Positions 8,886 to 17,725 of a stretch of DNA of 64,000 bases are shown one piece after another. The translations under genes were made by a program, and so were the position numbers. Location: NCBI GenBank assembly GCA_017643365.1, contig JAEPNO010000014.1, positions 1 through 64,000 on the forward strand. Direction: 5' to 3'. Each line of letters opens with the position of its first letter. Position 1 is the stretch's first letter. This DNA is from Balneolaceae bacterium (GTDB lineage: Bacteria > Bacteroidota > Rhodothermia > Balneolales > Balneolaceae). The notes beneath the pieces are model-generated. The model saw nothing but the letters and a program-made list of their open reading frames with translations, did not search any database and was not told the origin of the DNA.

Positions 8886-11414
8886 CTACACTTTTAAACA
8901 AATTACCGTGGTGTCGTCGGCTAGTTTAAAACTACTATAGGTTTGCACCGTTCGTTTTATTTCTTGCGCTATTTCTTGTGCGCTTAGTAATTCGGTGTCA
9001 ATTTGTTCGAGCAAACGCGGTACTTCATCAAAACCAAAACGTTCGCCTGCTTCGTTCTCTGCTTCAGGTAATCCATCGGAATAAAGCAGAAAAACATCGC
9101 CCTTTTTTAATTTAAATGTATGCTCGCCGTATACCGTATCGGGCTTAAAGCCCAATGGTAATTTAGGATCCGGTGTTTGGATGAAATCTGCAACTCCATT
9201 TCGTTTCAACAGTGGTTTACAATGTCCGGCATTGGCAACCACCATATTTCCGGTTTTCATTTCGTATCTGGCCACTGCACAGGTAATAAAAGTACGCTTG
9301 TCAGTGCGATTGTAAATCGGTTCGGCCACTTCGGTTAAAATCTGATCCGGCATCTCGTTTTTCATTTTAGCCAGCAACAATCCACTGGTGAAAACCGCCG
9401 GCATTGCAGCACGCATCGCCTTGCCCGAAACATCAACCACCGTCATGGTTAGCGCAGTAGGATTGCCATCATCATCATAAGAGAGCACATAATCGAAATA
9501 ATCGCCGCCTACTTCTTGTGATGGCAGGAAAAATCCGTAAACATCTAATCCTTCGGCTTTTGGGGGATGGATAGGCATCAACTGGTACTGACTTTCGCGC
9601 GCAATCTCAATTTCTTTCTCCACCCGAAGTTGTTGTGCCAATCGCTCCTCATATTCAGGAATGTAATCGCCAATCTCCGAAACCGACATTCCATATTTAT
9701 AGGCAACAATCCCAAAGAAAAGTATGGCAAGATGAATACCACCCTGAATCCAACTCACCAATGCATGACTGATGCTTGGAGAATTCAGATACGGCATCAC
9801 TAAAATCACCGTAACAAACAGCCACCAAGCAGTGTTTGCCGTAATAATTCCAAATCTTTGATAACTGTACATCAGAACGGCTGCAAGCATCAAGAAAATG
9901 AAAAAGTCATCTAAAAATGTTCCGGGTGTACCTACCAGACGACCCATCACCGTTAAGAAAACCGCCGAAAATAAAATGGCGAAAACTAATGAGCCCCAAT
10001 GGTGTTTAATCCAATGCTTGCAAAAGCCATACACAAAACCTACTTGAGCAAAACCAATCAACCATGTTGAAGTCCATGCCGACATATTAATGGTAAGTAA
10101 CTTTGCATTAATGGCAGGCTCAGAAACTCCAAATTGGCTATCCGCTTGCAGAAAAAATGTGTCTTGTAAAAAAATCATCAAAGCAAACACGCCCAGTAGA
10201 ATACCCCCAACTGCAAAGCCATGAATAAGTGCCAAGCCTGTTTCACGCACAAAAAATTTGCGTTGCCAAAGCGTATCAACCAATTCAACCTGCCCATTCC
10301 GTTGCGAACGTGCAAAGGCTTCCCAACTTATATAAGCCATAGCGCCATATACACCAACAAGTAGTCCGGAAATGATATTGTTTAGATTAATCTGCAAAGC
10401 GCCGGAAGAGCCCATAAAGTCGCCATAGGCACTGTAATAAAAAATTGTTCGCCAGCCGATATAGCCTACTGCAATACTTATTAAAATGATTAACGCTCGG
10501 CGCCATTCAACTTTTCCTTTAAATATATTGCGTGTGCCCACTGTAAAAACAAGGATTGACAATACAATAATAGCGCCAATAAAAAACACCGCAAAAGTAG
10601 GCAGTGTGTCTTGATTGGTTATAACCAACTCTTCGGGTTCTACCTCATATTTGGCAGAAAAGTCGACTAATTCGTAACCGAACTGTGTTCGAAGTTCACC
10701 ATTTTCTTCAACTTCACGCACTTTTTGGCGAAGAAGCATTGTTAAATTAACCGGGCCTTCTACTCCGCTTTTAGCTCTCCATGAATACTGAAATTCAGGA
10801 GCTTCAAATTCCTCGTCATTTTCTTGCGATGTTCTACCGGTTGAAACTTCGATTTCGAGATCTGGAGCTGATACGCTAAGGTCATCCATCGAATATTTGT
10901 CGAGATTGTAGCCAAAAAATTCACCTGCAATTTTAGTGGCAACATCTTCTGCCGAACTCCCCTGTATAAACGTTGGATTCGCTTGATCTTCTTTTGAATC
11001 AAAGCGAATAACCCTACCGGAATTTGAGCTACGCAATCTGATTTTGCCCATTACATCGTAGGCATTGGTAGGAGTAATCACCATAGCGCTCATGCTTTCG
11101 GGTGTACCAATAATTCCTACCCAGCTTTGAATGTGCCCATCTTTTTTGTTTAAATCGGCGGGTGTTAGTTCGCTGTTTATCGAATCTCGTAGTTCTTTAA
11201 AATATCGCCCATGCTGCTGATACATTACCGATAAAGCCAATGTATCCATCGAAAAGCCTAATTGTTGAGAAAGTAGATTATACTCAGCTCGCATGGTTTC
11301 GCGATCTTTTTCGATAGGACCCGAAGCGTTAAAATCAATCGTTGATCGGAGCATCGCAAACACAGCAATGCCAATAATTCCGCCTACAATTAAGATTTTA
11401 GTGATATTCTGCAT
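8886..11414 (-). CDS. Membrane-bound PP2C/SpoIIE-family serine phosphatase
   Basis: An 842-aa protein. One membrane anchor at residues 5-25, a large probably periplasmic part to about 265, then about eight membrane helices (270-595), a coiled-coil linker (EIGDYIPEYEERLAQQL), and a SpoIIE-type phosphatase domain in the last 220 residues with SQEVGGDYFDY, TVVDVSGKAMRAAMPAV, NAGHCKPLL and VFLLYSDGLPEA, which carry the metal-binding Asp and Gly residues. Such phosphatases commonly act on anti-sigma antagonists or other phosphoserine switches; no STAS or RsbW-like partner is seen in this window. The membrane region looks faintly like CPBP-type membrane proteins but lacks motifs I can rely on. Confidence 0.85.
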   Translation of the reverse strand: MQNITKILIVGGIIGIAVFAMLRSTIDFNASGPIEKDRETMRAEYNLLSQQLGFSMDTLALSVMYQQHGRYFKELRDSINSELTPADLNKKDGHIQSWVGIIGTPESMSAMVITPTNAYDVMGKIRLRSSNSGRVIRFDSKEDQANPTFIQGSSAEDVATKIAGEFFGYNLDKYSMDDLSVSAPDLEIEVSTGRTSQENDEEFEAPEFQYSWRAKSGVEGPVNLTMLLRQKVREVEENGELRTQFGYELVDFSAKYEVEPEELVITNQDTLPTFAVFFIGAIIVLSILVFTVGTRNIFKGKVEWRRALIILISIAVGYIGWRTIFYYSAYGDFMGSSGALQINLNNIISGLLVGVYGAMAYISWEAFARSQRNGQVELVDTLWQRKFFVRETGLALIHGFAVGGILLGVFALMIFLQDTFFLQADSQFGVSEPAINAKLLTINMSAWTSTWLIGFAQVGFVYGFCKHWIKHHWGSLVFAILFSAVFLTVMGRLVGTPGTFLDDFFIFLMLAAVLMYSYQRFGIITANTAWWLFVTVILVMPYLNSPSISHALVSWIQGGIHLAILFFGIVAYKYGMSVSEIGDYIPEYEERLAQQLRVEKEIEIARESQYQLMPIHPPKAEGLDVYGFFLPSQEVGGDYFDYVLSYDDDGNPTALTMTVVDVSGKAMRAAMPAVFTSGLLLAKMKNEMPDQILTEVAEPIYNRTDKRTFITCAVARYEMKTGNMVVANAGHCKPLLKRNGVADFIQTPDPKLPLGFKPDTVYGEHTFKLKKGDVFLLYSDGLPEAENEAGERFGFDEVPRLLEQIDTELLSAQEIAQEIKRTVQTYSSFKLADDTTVICLKV

Positions 11415-11609
11415 CGAATTATTTGCCCAAATACTTGTGTTGAAATACCGAAACGACTACGAGATATTCCAATTTTAGTTACTATAATTGTGATACATAC
11501 TATCGAACGAAAATTAAAAGACGGTTTTTTTAATACCTGGAAAAGTAAAACATTCGTGCATTCCAATACGTACTCCGTCTCGATTATTTAGTTTGTTGAA
11601 ACTATCGCT

Positions 11610-12641
11610 ATGCTAAAACCATTTTTCACTGCAATTTTATTGATCAGTTTCCTCCCAACAATTGGGATGTCTCAACCACATTCCGGTTCAAACGATGTGT
11701 CTCTTGAGTCGATTTCGGAAAATGCTTCTACAATCACTTCCCTCCGATCGTTGATGATTCAACAACATGGCGAGCTTCTTCACGAAGAGTACAACAATGG
11801 GCGAAATGCCAACAAAGATTACAACATCAAATCGGCTTCAAAAAGCATTATTGGTTTATTAACCGGTATCGCGATCGAAGAAGGTTTTATCCCGTCGATC
11901 GATGAACCTATCAGCACTTATTTTGGCGATTATTTTGATGAAAACCCCAATCCGAAAAAGGAAAACATTACCGTCAGAAACCTTTTGTCGATGCAAGCAG
12001 GGCTTCGATCAACAAGCTCAGGAAATTATGGCGCATGGGTGATTAGCGATGATTGGATTGAGTATGCATTGGAACAGGATTTTGTCTCAGAAATTGACGG
12101 CCGAATGGTGTATAGCACAGGAACCTTGCATTTACTTTCAGTAATTATATCCCGAGCAACCGGCATGAGCACCAAAGCATTTGCCGACGAGTATCTATTT
12201 GGTCCACTTAACATAAAAGTTGGTGGTTGGGATAAAGATCCACAGGGAAATTATATGGGTGGAAATAATATGGCACTTTCCCCACGGGATTTACTAAAAA
12301 TCGGGCAGATGTTGATCGATGACGGAAAATGGGAAGGCCAGCAAATTATCAGCTCAGATTGGATCAAAGATTCTTTCAAAACCTATACGTACAGTAACTA
12401 CAATCCGTATGGGTACGGCTACCAATGGTGGAATAAAGAAACCGCCGGTTATACCACTTTTTTTGCCTGGGGACATGGCGGACAATACATCATGATGATC
12501 CCCGAATTGGATGCTGTAGTTGTGATGACTTCATCCGTAACCAATGCCAGTCGACGCCGGACTTATAAACGCCCCGTTTTTGTGTTGCTTGAAGATCACA
12601 TCATTCCTTTCCTTGAAGAAACGCTAAATTCCGAAAGCTGA
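11610..12641 (+). CDS. Serine hydrolase of the beta-lactamase (class C/PBP) fold
   Basis: A 343-aa protein with an N-terminal signal peptide (residues 1-21, ending near GMSQP). Active-site motifs: SASKS (SxxK nucleophile motif), YSTG in the Y-x-N position, and WGHGGQYIMM, the HGG counterpart of KTG. This is the arrangement of esterase/peptidase members of Pfam Beta-lactamase (PF00144) rather than true antibiotic-resistance enzymes. It stands alone, divergent from the phosphatase gene, with a 195-base gap. The substrate cannot be told from the sequence. Confidence 0.85.
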   Translation: MLKPFFTAILLISFLPTIGMSQPHSGSNDVSLESISENASTITSLRSLMIQQHGELLHEEYNNGRNANKDYNIKSASKSIIGLLTGIAIEEGFIPSIDEPISTYFGDYFDENPNPKKENITVRNLLSMQAGLRSTSSGNYGAWVISDDWIEYALEQDFVSEIDGRMVYSTGTLHLLSVIISRATGMSTKAFADEYLFGPLNIKVGGWDKDPQGNYMGGNNMALSPRDLLKIGQMLIDDGKWEGQQIISSDWIKDSFKTYTYSNYNPYGYGYQWWNKETAGYTTFFAWGHGGQYIMMIPELDAVVVMTSSVTNASRRRTYKRPVFVLLEDHIIPFLEETLNSES

Positions 12642-12723
12642 ACTTTCCGTTGAGTATCCACAATCCTTACCTTTAAGCCTGCGAAAGCTTTACTAATGTT
12701 TGGGCTAAAATTTTTTATTGAAT

Positions 12724-14412
12724 ATGCATTCACTCCGATCTATTCCATTTTTATTTTTCATCTTTCTTTTATTCACAGCACCTGCATTCGCGTTTCAAGA
12801 TGCGCCGGCTTCAACCGATGGGTATTTATCTAGCCCTCGTCGTGCTGTACACACGTTTTTGCACTGGCAACAGCAGGGGCATCTAAATTTAGATCGGGTA
12901 ATTTTACCCATGCAGCTCAGCGATGGTGACAAAGAAGAGAAAGTCGATTTAGCGGTAGAATTACGCAAAGTGCTGGATGCTCTTGGCTTGTTAGTTGTTT
13001 ACGAAAACATCCCCAATAACCCCTCTTACACCGATAGCCTCTCCGGACTCAATCAATACATTTTGTTTGATGAAGTCCCCGAGGTGTATTTGGTAAAGCG
13101 CGACAATAAATGGGTATTTTCGGAAGCCACCATCGAACAAATCCCGATTCTGTATCGCAACACCTTTAATTCGCTGGTAGAAGCTCTCATCGATAAACTA
13201 CCAATTTGGGCAAACAACGAATGGTTTGGCGTTGCAATCTGGCAATACATGGCCGTTCTATTTTGGTTGGCACTTGGGATGATCCTTCGAAAGATTTTCG
13301 AATTTGTGCTGGATAATTACATCCGTCGTATCACCAAAAAAACACGCTTTACCTGGGACGACGACCTACTGGATGGCGTTGAACGTCCGGCCGGCTTCAT
13401 CTTTCTGATGGGCTTTTTTCTTATCAGTTACACCAATCTTCAGTTGTCGGTAACGGTAAACGTTTACTTGTCCAACATTCTTGAAATTGCTTTGATGGCA
13501 GGATTTGTGTGGCTGTTTTATAATCTGGCCGATGTTTTTGCGAAGTACATGACGGTAGTAACCGAACGAACCGAAAACACACTCGACGACCAGCTCGTAC
13601 CGCTCATCCGAAAAACGCTTCGGTTTTTTATTGTGGTGATGGGTGTGATCCTGATTCTCCAAAACAACGGCTACAACGTGGCATCGTTAATTGCAGGTTT
13701 GGGGATTGGTGGTTTGGCAGTAGCCTTGGCTGCAAAAGATACGCTGGCCAATTTCTTCGGATCGGTTACCATTTTCGTGGATAAACCTTTTCGAATCGGC
13801 GATTGGATTAAAGTAGGCGATGTAGAAGGAACCGTTGAAGAAGTCGGATTCCGAACTACCCGCATTCGCACTTTCTATAATTCGTTGATTTCGGTACCAA
13901 ATTCCAATATTGCCACCACCGATATCGACAATCTGGGGATGCGCCAATACCGCCGTTTCAGAACTATGCTCAACCTCACCTATTCAACCACTCCATTACA
14001 AATGGAGGCGTTTGTCGAAGGAATTAAAGCCATTGTTAAAGCCAATTCAAACTTCCGGCAGGATTATTTTGAGGTTCACTTTAACAATATGGGTGCCCAC
14101 TCGTTGGATGTTTTGGTGTATGTGTTTTTTGATGTCCCCGATTGGAGTACCGAGCTGCAGCAACGCCATAATTTTTTGATTGAGATTCTTCGCCTTGCTG
14201 ATGAAGTAGGTGTAGAGTTTGCGTTCCCTACTCAAACCTTACATGTGGACTCTGTTCACACTGAAGAACCTCGAAAAGTTGGGCAAGATAAATCTGAAGA
14301 TGAGCTAGCTGCCGGAATCACCGCTTTTGGTCCGGGTGGCGATAAAGGAAATCCTGAAGGAATGCGGATTTTTAAAGATGGGAAAGAAATCGATTTTGGG
14401 GCAAAATCTTAA
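12724..14412 (+). CDS. MscS-family mechanosensitive ion channel
   Basis: About 562 aa. A signal peptide (to about residue 24) leads a periplasmic domain of about 130 residues, then four or five membrane helices. The pore-lining helix and MscS core are clear: LIAGLGIGGLAVALAAKDT, then NFFGSVTIFVDKPFRIGDWIK and VEEVGFRTTRIRT with VPNSNIA. These channels open on membrane tension and release solutes at osmotic downshock. I take the ATG at 12724 rather than the TTG two codons before it. The C-terminal tail (residues 510-562) is charged and probably cytoplasmic. Its stop codon touches that of the convergent regulator gene. Confidence 0.92.
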   Translation: MHSLRSIPFLFFIFLLFTAPAFAFQDAPASTDGYLSSPRRAVHTFLHWQQQGHLNLDRVILPMQLSDGDKEEKVDLAVELRKVLDALGLLVVYENIPNNPSYTDSLSGLNQYILFDEVPEVYLVKRDNKWVFSEATIEQIPILYRNTFNSLVEALIDKLPIWANNEWFGVAIWQYMAVLFWLALGMILRKIFEFVLDNYIRRITKKTRFTWDDDLLDGVERPAGFIFLMGFFLISYTNLQLSVTVNVYLSNILEIALMAGFVWLFYNLADVFAKYMTVVTERTENTLDDQLVPLIRKTLRFFIVVMGVILILQNNGYNVASLIAGLGIGGLAVALAAKDTLANFFGSVTIFVDKPFRIGDWIKVGDVEGTVEEVGFRTTRIRTFYNSLISVPNSNIATTDIDNLGMRQYRRFRTMLNLTYSTTPLQMEAFVEGIKAIVKANSNFRQDYFEVHFNNMGAHSLDVLVYVFFDVPDWSTELQQRHNFLIEILRLADEVGVEFAFPTQTLHVDSVHTEEPRKVGQDKSEDELAAGITAFGPGGDKGNPEGMRIFKDGKEIDFGAKS

Positions 14413-14420
14413 CTAAGATT
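14405..14420. repeat. Palindrome spanning two convergent stop codons
   Basis: AATCTTA-AC-TAAGATT is a perfect inverted repeat. It contains the TAA of the MscS gene (14410-14412) and the TAG of the opposing regulator gene (14413-14415), so the two genes end with no base between them. A T-run is lacking, so it is not a good intrinsic terminator. Confidence 0.6.
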
Positions 14421-14790
14421 CTGAGCCAAGAATTTGGTCGACGGCATCGGAAAGTTTTTCTTCAGAAATCGGCTTTACCATAAAGCCTGAATTGGGGACT
14501 TCTTTCGCCCGGTTTCGGTAACGGGCATCAGAGTTTCCGGTAATAAAAAGGATAGGAACATCCGAAAACTCTCGAATCATTTCTGCAGCTTTTACTCCAT
14601 CAATGGTGCCTTCAAGCATGATATCCATGATCACGATGTCGGGCATATATTTTTTCACCAATTTAACGGCAGTTTCTCCATCTCTGATTTCACCTAAGGT
14701 TTTAAAAACCTTTTGTTCAAGATAATTTTGATAGAGTACCGAAAGGATAAGGTTATCCTCAACGATCATCGCTTTTTTTGAATATTTCAT
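14413..14790 (-). CDS. Single-domain response regulator (CheY-like)
   Basis: A 125-aa receiver domain without an output domain. MIVEDN carries the acidic pocket, IVIMDIML the phospho-acceptor Asp, LFITGNSD the conserved Thr position and GFMVKPIS the conserved Lys. Stand-alone receivers take phosphate from kinases and act through protein contacts. No kinase is adjacent; the hybrid kinase at 4734-6446 or the TPR kinase at 47018-48907 are possible partners only by being in the window. It lies downstream of the bacilliredoxin terminator, so it is likely its own transcript. Confidence 0.92.
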   Translation of the reverse strand: MKYSKKAMIVEDNLILSVLYQNYLEQKVFKTLGEIRDGETAVKLVKKYMPDIVIMDIMLEGTIDGVKAAEMIREFSDVPILFITGNSDARYRNRAKEVPNSGFMVKPISEEKLSDAVDQILGSES

Positions 14791-14811
14791 CCCGAAACCG
14801 ATTAAGATTAT

Positions 14812-14844
14812 AAAAAAACCCGATGGCTAAGTATCGGGTTTTTT
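14812..14844 (-). terminator. Terminator after the bacilliredoxin gene
   Basis: AACCCGAT / ATCGGGTT arms around an 8-base loop with A and T runs on both sides, so it can work in both directions. It sits 26 bases past the stop of the minus-strand gene at 14870. Confidence 0.85.
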
Positions 14845-14869
14845 ATACATAAATAAATCGCTAAATCGA

Positions 14870-15316
14870 CTATTTTTCGGTCTCTTTTCCGGCAAATGCC
14901 TCGAAAACCATTTTCAGGTCGTTCGCCACATCTTGGCTGGTACGGCCTTCAATTCTATGACGCGGAATCATTGCTTTAATTTCACCATCTACAAAATATG
15001 CGAACGACGGCGATGATGGCGGATATTCGCTAAAGTAAGCACGCGCATGTGCAGTAGCTTCTTTATCCTGCCCTGCAAATACAGTTACCATATGATCCGG
15101 CTTTGCTTCCGATTGGTCTAAGGCAATTCCTAAACCCGGACGTGCATTTCCGGCTGCGCAGCCACATACCGAGTTGATCGCCATCAACATCGTGCCTTTA
15201 TATTCTTTCATTGCGCGATCTACATCTTCGGGAGTTTTTAATTCTTCAACTCCGTACTTAGTTAATTCCTCTCTCATCCACGAGGTGTCGGGTCCCATTC
15301 CAAATCCAAATTGCAT
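14870..15316 (-). CDS. BrxA/BrxB-type bacilliredoxin (YphP/YqiW, DUF1094)
   Basis: A 148-aa protein of the bacilliredoxin family. The CxC motif lies in NSVCGCAAGNARPGL (about residue 52), and the family ending IPRHRIEGRTSQDVANDL is present. In Bacillus these proteins remove bacillithiol from mixed disulfides and isomerise disulfides; Bacteroidota relatives are assumed to do the same in thiol redox repair. It is near the superoxide dismutase gene, on the same strand and 251 bases downstream of it, but separated from it by a terminator-like hairpin. Family firm, thiol partner inferred. Confidence 0.88.
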   Translation of the reverse strand: MQFGFGMGPDTSWMREELTKYGVEELKTPEDVDRAMKEYKGTMLMAINSVCGCAAGNARPGLGIALDQSEAKPDHMVTVFAGQDKEATAHARAYFSEYPPSSPSFAYFVDGEIKAMIPRHRIEGRTSQDVANDLKMVFEAFAGKETEK

Positions 15317-15504
15317 AATAGTTGCTCCTTACTGGTTTTCTCTAAAGTTAAAATAATATTGCGTTAATTGCTTGATGTGATTATTAAACGACAAATGACG
15401 GTTGACGGCCGACTAACGGATGACGATCGACGAATGACCATCGAATCCTAGATTCCATAATTCTCGGTTTCACATATTTAAATGCCATTAACACATTCAT
15501 TAAA
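15317..15504. other. Intergenic stretch with short degenerate direct repeats
   Basis: Between bacilliredoxin and sod. It holds several near-copies of GACGAATGAC / GACAAATGAC / GATGACGATCGAC (15388-15438), a motif seen again at 15538-15550 in inverse form. No gene is visible. A promoter for the bacilliredoxin gene must lie here, but I see no convincing match. Confidence 0.4.
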
Positions 15505-15535
15505 AGACAAACGACTGTGATTTAACCCACAGCCG
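15505..15535 (-). terminator. Terminator after superoxide dismutase
   Basis: On the minus strand CGGCTGTG pairs with CACAGTCG (one G-T) around a loop of about 8 bases and is followed by TTTGTCTTTT. It lies 32 bases beyond the sod stop. Confidence 0.65.
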
Positions 15536-15566
15536 TTCGTCATTCGTCGTAAATCGGTCGTCGTAC

Positions 15567-16175
15567 TTACTTCGCTGCAGCGTAATATTCTGCTACTTTA
15601 TCCCAATCCACTACATTCCAAAATGCTGAAATGTAATCCGGGCGACGGTTTTGATAATTCAAGTAGTATGCATGTTCCCAAACGTCTAATCCGAGGATTG
15701 GAGTCATGCCTTCCATAATTGGGCTGTCCTGATTTGCAGTTGAATGCACATTCAGGTTTCCGTCTGCATCAACGCTTAACCACGCCCAACCTGAGCCGAA
15801 ACGAGTAGCTGCTGCATTGGCAAAAGCTTCTTTAAATGCATCGAAAGAACCAAAAGTACTATCGATTGCTGCTCCTAAATCTCCATCTGGAGTTCCGCCA
15901 CCGTTTGGCGATAAGATGGTCCAAAACAACGAGTGATTAGCATATCCACCACCGTTGTTAATCACAGCTTGTACTTTATCGGTTGGCAATGCCGAGATGT
16001 TTGATAACACATCTTCAATCTCTTTATCGGCAAATTCGGTGCCTTCAAGTGCTGCATTAACCTTGCTGGTATATCCGGCGTGGTGCTTTGAGTGGTGAAT
16101 TTCCATGGTTCGAGCATCAAAATGAGGCTCTAGTGCATCGTAATCGTATGGTAATTCTGGTAATGTATAAGCCAT
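15567..16175 (-). CDS. sodA: Superoxide dismutase, Mn/Fe family (Mn-like)
   Basis: A 202-aa cytoplasmic enzyme that converts superoxide to peroxide and oxygen. The metal ligands are visible: His in [12 protein letters not shown] (His27 region), His in [10 protein letters not shown], and Asp and His in [15 protein letters not shown]. The second-sphere Gln in [10 protein letters not shown] is the placing typical of Mn-type rather than Fe-type enzymes, so Mn or cambialistic use is most likely. No signal peptide. The leader (see 16202-16257) holds a nested hairpin that could regulate expression. Confidence 0.95.
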   Translation of the reverse strand: MAYTLPELPYDYDALEPHFDARTMEIHHSKHHAGYTSKVNAALEGTEFADKEIEDVLSNISALPTDKVQAVINNGGGYANHSLFWTILSPNGGGTPDGDLGAAIDSTFGSFDAFKEAFANAAATRFGSGWAWLSVDADGNLNVHSTANQDSPIMEGMTPILGLDVWEHAYYLNYQNRRPDYISAFWNVVDWDKVAEYYAAAK

Positions 16176-16201
16176 GATCGTTTTAAATTTTTAGGTTGAT
16201 G

Positions 16202-16257
16202 TATCCAACGTACTTCAAAAAAAATGAGCGAGTTTTTCAGCTCGTTCCTGTTGGATA
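16202..16257 (-). promoter_or_regulatory. Nested hairpin in the sod leader, terminator-shaped
   Basis: In the minus-strand leader the outer arms TATCCAAC / GTTGGATA (8 bp, perfect) enclose an inner 7-bp hairpin (16226-16232 with 16241-16247) that is followed directly by eight T. The structure ends 26 bases ahead of the sod start codon. It looks like an attenuator or a terminator of an upstream transcript; no known riboswitch class is recognised. Confidence 0.4.
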
Positions 16258-16319
16258 GCAATTATTTATCTCCATTTAAAATAACGAACGACACGGAAAA
16301 AATCGTTCCTGTTTCTATA

Positions 16320-16500
16320 CAAAGAATCTATACTGTTGATAGGGGGAAAATGAATTAGGAATATGGGAATTAGGAATTACGAATATGGGAATTAGTGTAG
16401 AAGACATCCCTTTGGGAGAATATGGGAATTGTGGATATGAAGATTGAATCTCGTGATTGTTTATCTGTCTGATGGCTTGAATTCGTAAGGCAAGCACGAG
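16320..16500. repeat. Short direct repeats, non-coding
   Basis: GGAATTAGGAAT / GAATATGGGAATT recurs four times between 16354 and 16432. An open frame on the minus strand covers this region, but it is made of repeat sequence and has no protein-like character. No gene is seen between the sod leader and the repeat at 16510. Confidence 0.5.
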
Positions 16501-16509
16501 ATTTCTGTC

Positions 16510-16740
16510 TGACGGCTTAAGTCCGTCCGACAGATTCAATTCGAAATTAGAATGAGTGCAAAAACTCAACACACCCCTAAATCCCCTCTCAAGAGGGGAC
16601 TTTTTCCCGAACCAAAGATTCTGTGTCCAGCTTAAAAAAAGGAAATTGACCAATCATCTGTAGGACTGAAACAAACTAGTGCCACATATAGATCGTAGCA
16701 CTCGACCACTTTGTTACTCTGTGACTCAGTGCCTTAGATC
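16510..16740. repeat. Long direct repeat, copy 1 (with CCCCTCTCAAGAGGGG hairpin)
   Basis: Matches 18598-18895 over most of its length, with an insertion in copy 2. Shared landmarks in order are a CTGTC..CGGCTTAAG..GACAGA inverted repeat, AACACACCCCTAAATCCCCT, the palindrome CCCCTCTCAAGAGGGG, ACCAAAGATTCTGT, CAATCATCTGTAGGACTGAA and CACTTTGTTACTCTGT. The copies bracket the two miniature elements. No coding capacity seen. Confidence 0.75.
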
Positions 16741-16757
16741 CTTTGAACCTTTGCTCC

Positions 16758-17091
16758 ACTAGCGCAAGCGTCCGCTTGTGCTTTCTTTTAATATCAAATT
16801 TCAACATCTAATAATCACGGATTTCCATAATAATTCCGGGCGCTGCTATACATCCAATGTTCCGGGCTTTCTACCAGTTGATCGCAATAAACACTTCTAG
16901 TAAAAACTTCTACCCAATTCATTGTAACAAAGCTTACAAAAAAGGCATGGTGCTGAACTAACAACTTATACTTTCTACTCATACTTATTTCCGTTTTTAG
17001 CTATAATGCCTCACAATGCTAAGCCTTACATTAGAATGTGGCAAGTACTTAAAATCGGGCTTTAATTGCACAAGCGGACGCTTGCGCTAGT
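16758..17091. mobile_element. RAYT-derived miniature element, copy 1 (334 bp)
   Basis: Perfect 24-bp terminal inverted repeats (16758-16781 and 17068-17091). Each end is itself a small REP-like hairpin (GCGCAAGCG / CGCTTGTGC). A second copy of the same length lies at 17721-18054, with roughly 95% identity by eye. The interior carries an internally deleted RAYT transposase frame on the minus strand. This is the design expected of a REP-bounded non-autonomous element that needs a transposase in trans. Confidence 0.8.
16815..16982 (-). pseudogene. Internally deleted REP-associated tyrosine transposase (Y1_Tnp/RAYT) relic
   Basis: A 55-codon open frame. It begins MSRKYK and continues FFVSFVTMNWVEVFTR, the usual N-terminus of Bacteroidota Y1 (transposase 17) RAYT proteins, and then jumps to VESPEHWMYSSARNYYGN, the family's C-terminal part. 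The middle, which in the family holds the HUH (MTNHVHLI) motif and catalytic Tyr, is missing, so it cannot be catalytic. The frame is still open in this copy, unlike copy 2. The relic shows what the element descends from. Whether the 55-residue peptide is made is unknown. Confidence 0.7.
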
Positions 17092-17346
17092 TTGGGGCCA
17101 ATAGAAAGATTAAATAGAGATCTCTTTGCAGTTCAAGGGCTGACGACCGAAGAAGGTGGTGTGAGTGTACCAGTGTATTATTATATTACCGTAGGCGGAG
17201 GATATTCTTTTACTCCTTCAGATGAAGGGTTTTCAATTACTGCAACTGAGTTTAATGCCGGAATAGGGACTGGACTCAGTATTGATGTTGGAAATACCTC
17301 AACTCAAATATTAGTGGACACCAAAGATTTACTAAATGATGAATAA
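17092..17346 (+). pseudogene. C-terminal remnant of a larger exported or toxin-like protein
   Basis: The frame enters directly from the end of the miniature element (open back to 17053) and has no credible start of its own. The 84 residues end VGNTSTQILVDTKDLLNDE and include a Gly-rich stretch (YYYITVGGGYSF..FNAGIGTGLSID) that resembles the C-terminal tips of RHS/polymorphic-toxin-like surface proteins. The 5' part of the gene is absent, so I call it a remnant cut off by the element. Its stop overlaps the start of the next frame by 11 bases, the spacing often seen between a toxin tip and its immunity gene. The toxin link is inference. Confidence 0.45.
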
Positions 17347-17725
17347 GAGCCTTCTATATCAGTTAATTTTTGTTTTAGTTGTTTTTTGGATAATTCTTCC
17401 ATTTGTGAATCGATATGTAATAAAAAGAGAAGTTGCGCCAACCGAAAGTTTTGTCCTTTTCTATGAAACCGAGTTTTATGATGTGATTAAATCTTACGAT
17501 ACCGATGTAGGGGCAATCTATATAAAGTTTACAGGTAAGTACAAGGAATATTCATTTGGAGAAATTGCTAGCAAGAATATTGATTTTAATGATTTTGGTA
17601 GTGTTGGTGATACGTTAATTAAAGCAAAATTTGCAGATTCTTTTATTGTGAAAAAAAACAATAGAAGTGAACAAAGATTCTATTTTTACACAGATTATTT
17701 TCAATCGGGAGAAGCACCAAACTAG
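17336..17725 (+). CDS. Small membrane-anchored protein, unknown (immunity-like context)
   Basis: 129 aa with one N-terminal membrane helix (residues 6-24) and a soluble domain of about 100 residues with beta-type sequence (SFVLFYETEFYDV, GAIYIKFTGKYKEYSFGEI). No family recognised. The ATG at 17336 overlaps the preceding remnant. The frame ends in CCA AAC TAG, where the TAG belongs to the inverted repeat of miniature element copy 2 (17721-18054), so the natural C-terminus may have been replaced on insertion. AT-rich compared with core genes. Position directly behind a toxin-tip-like remnant suggests an immunity protein, without direct evidence. Confidence 0.5.
   Translation: MMNKSLLYQLIFVLVVFWIILPFVNRYVIKREVAPTESFVLFYETEFYDVIKSYDTDVGAIYIKFTGKYKEYSFGEIASKNIDFNDFGSVGDTLIKAKFADSFIVKKNNRSEQRFYFYTDYFQSGEAPN

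Noticed and set aside
16315-16653. A 112-codon open frame on the minus strand in the repeat region
   Set aside because: It is built from the GGAATATGGGAATT repeats and the CCCCTCTCAAGAGGGG repeat, has no protein-like composition, and its other copy is not open.
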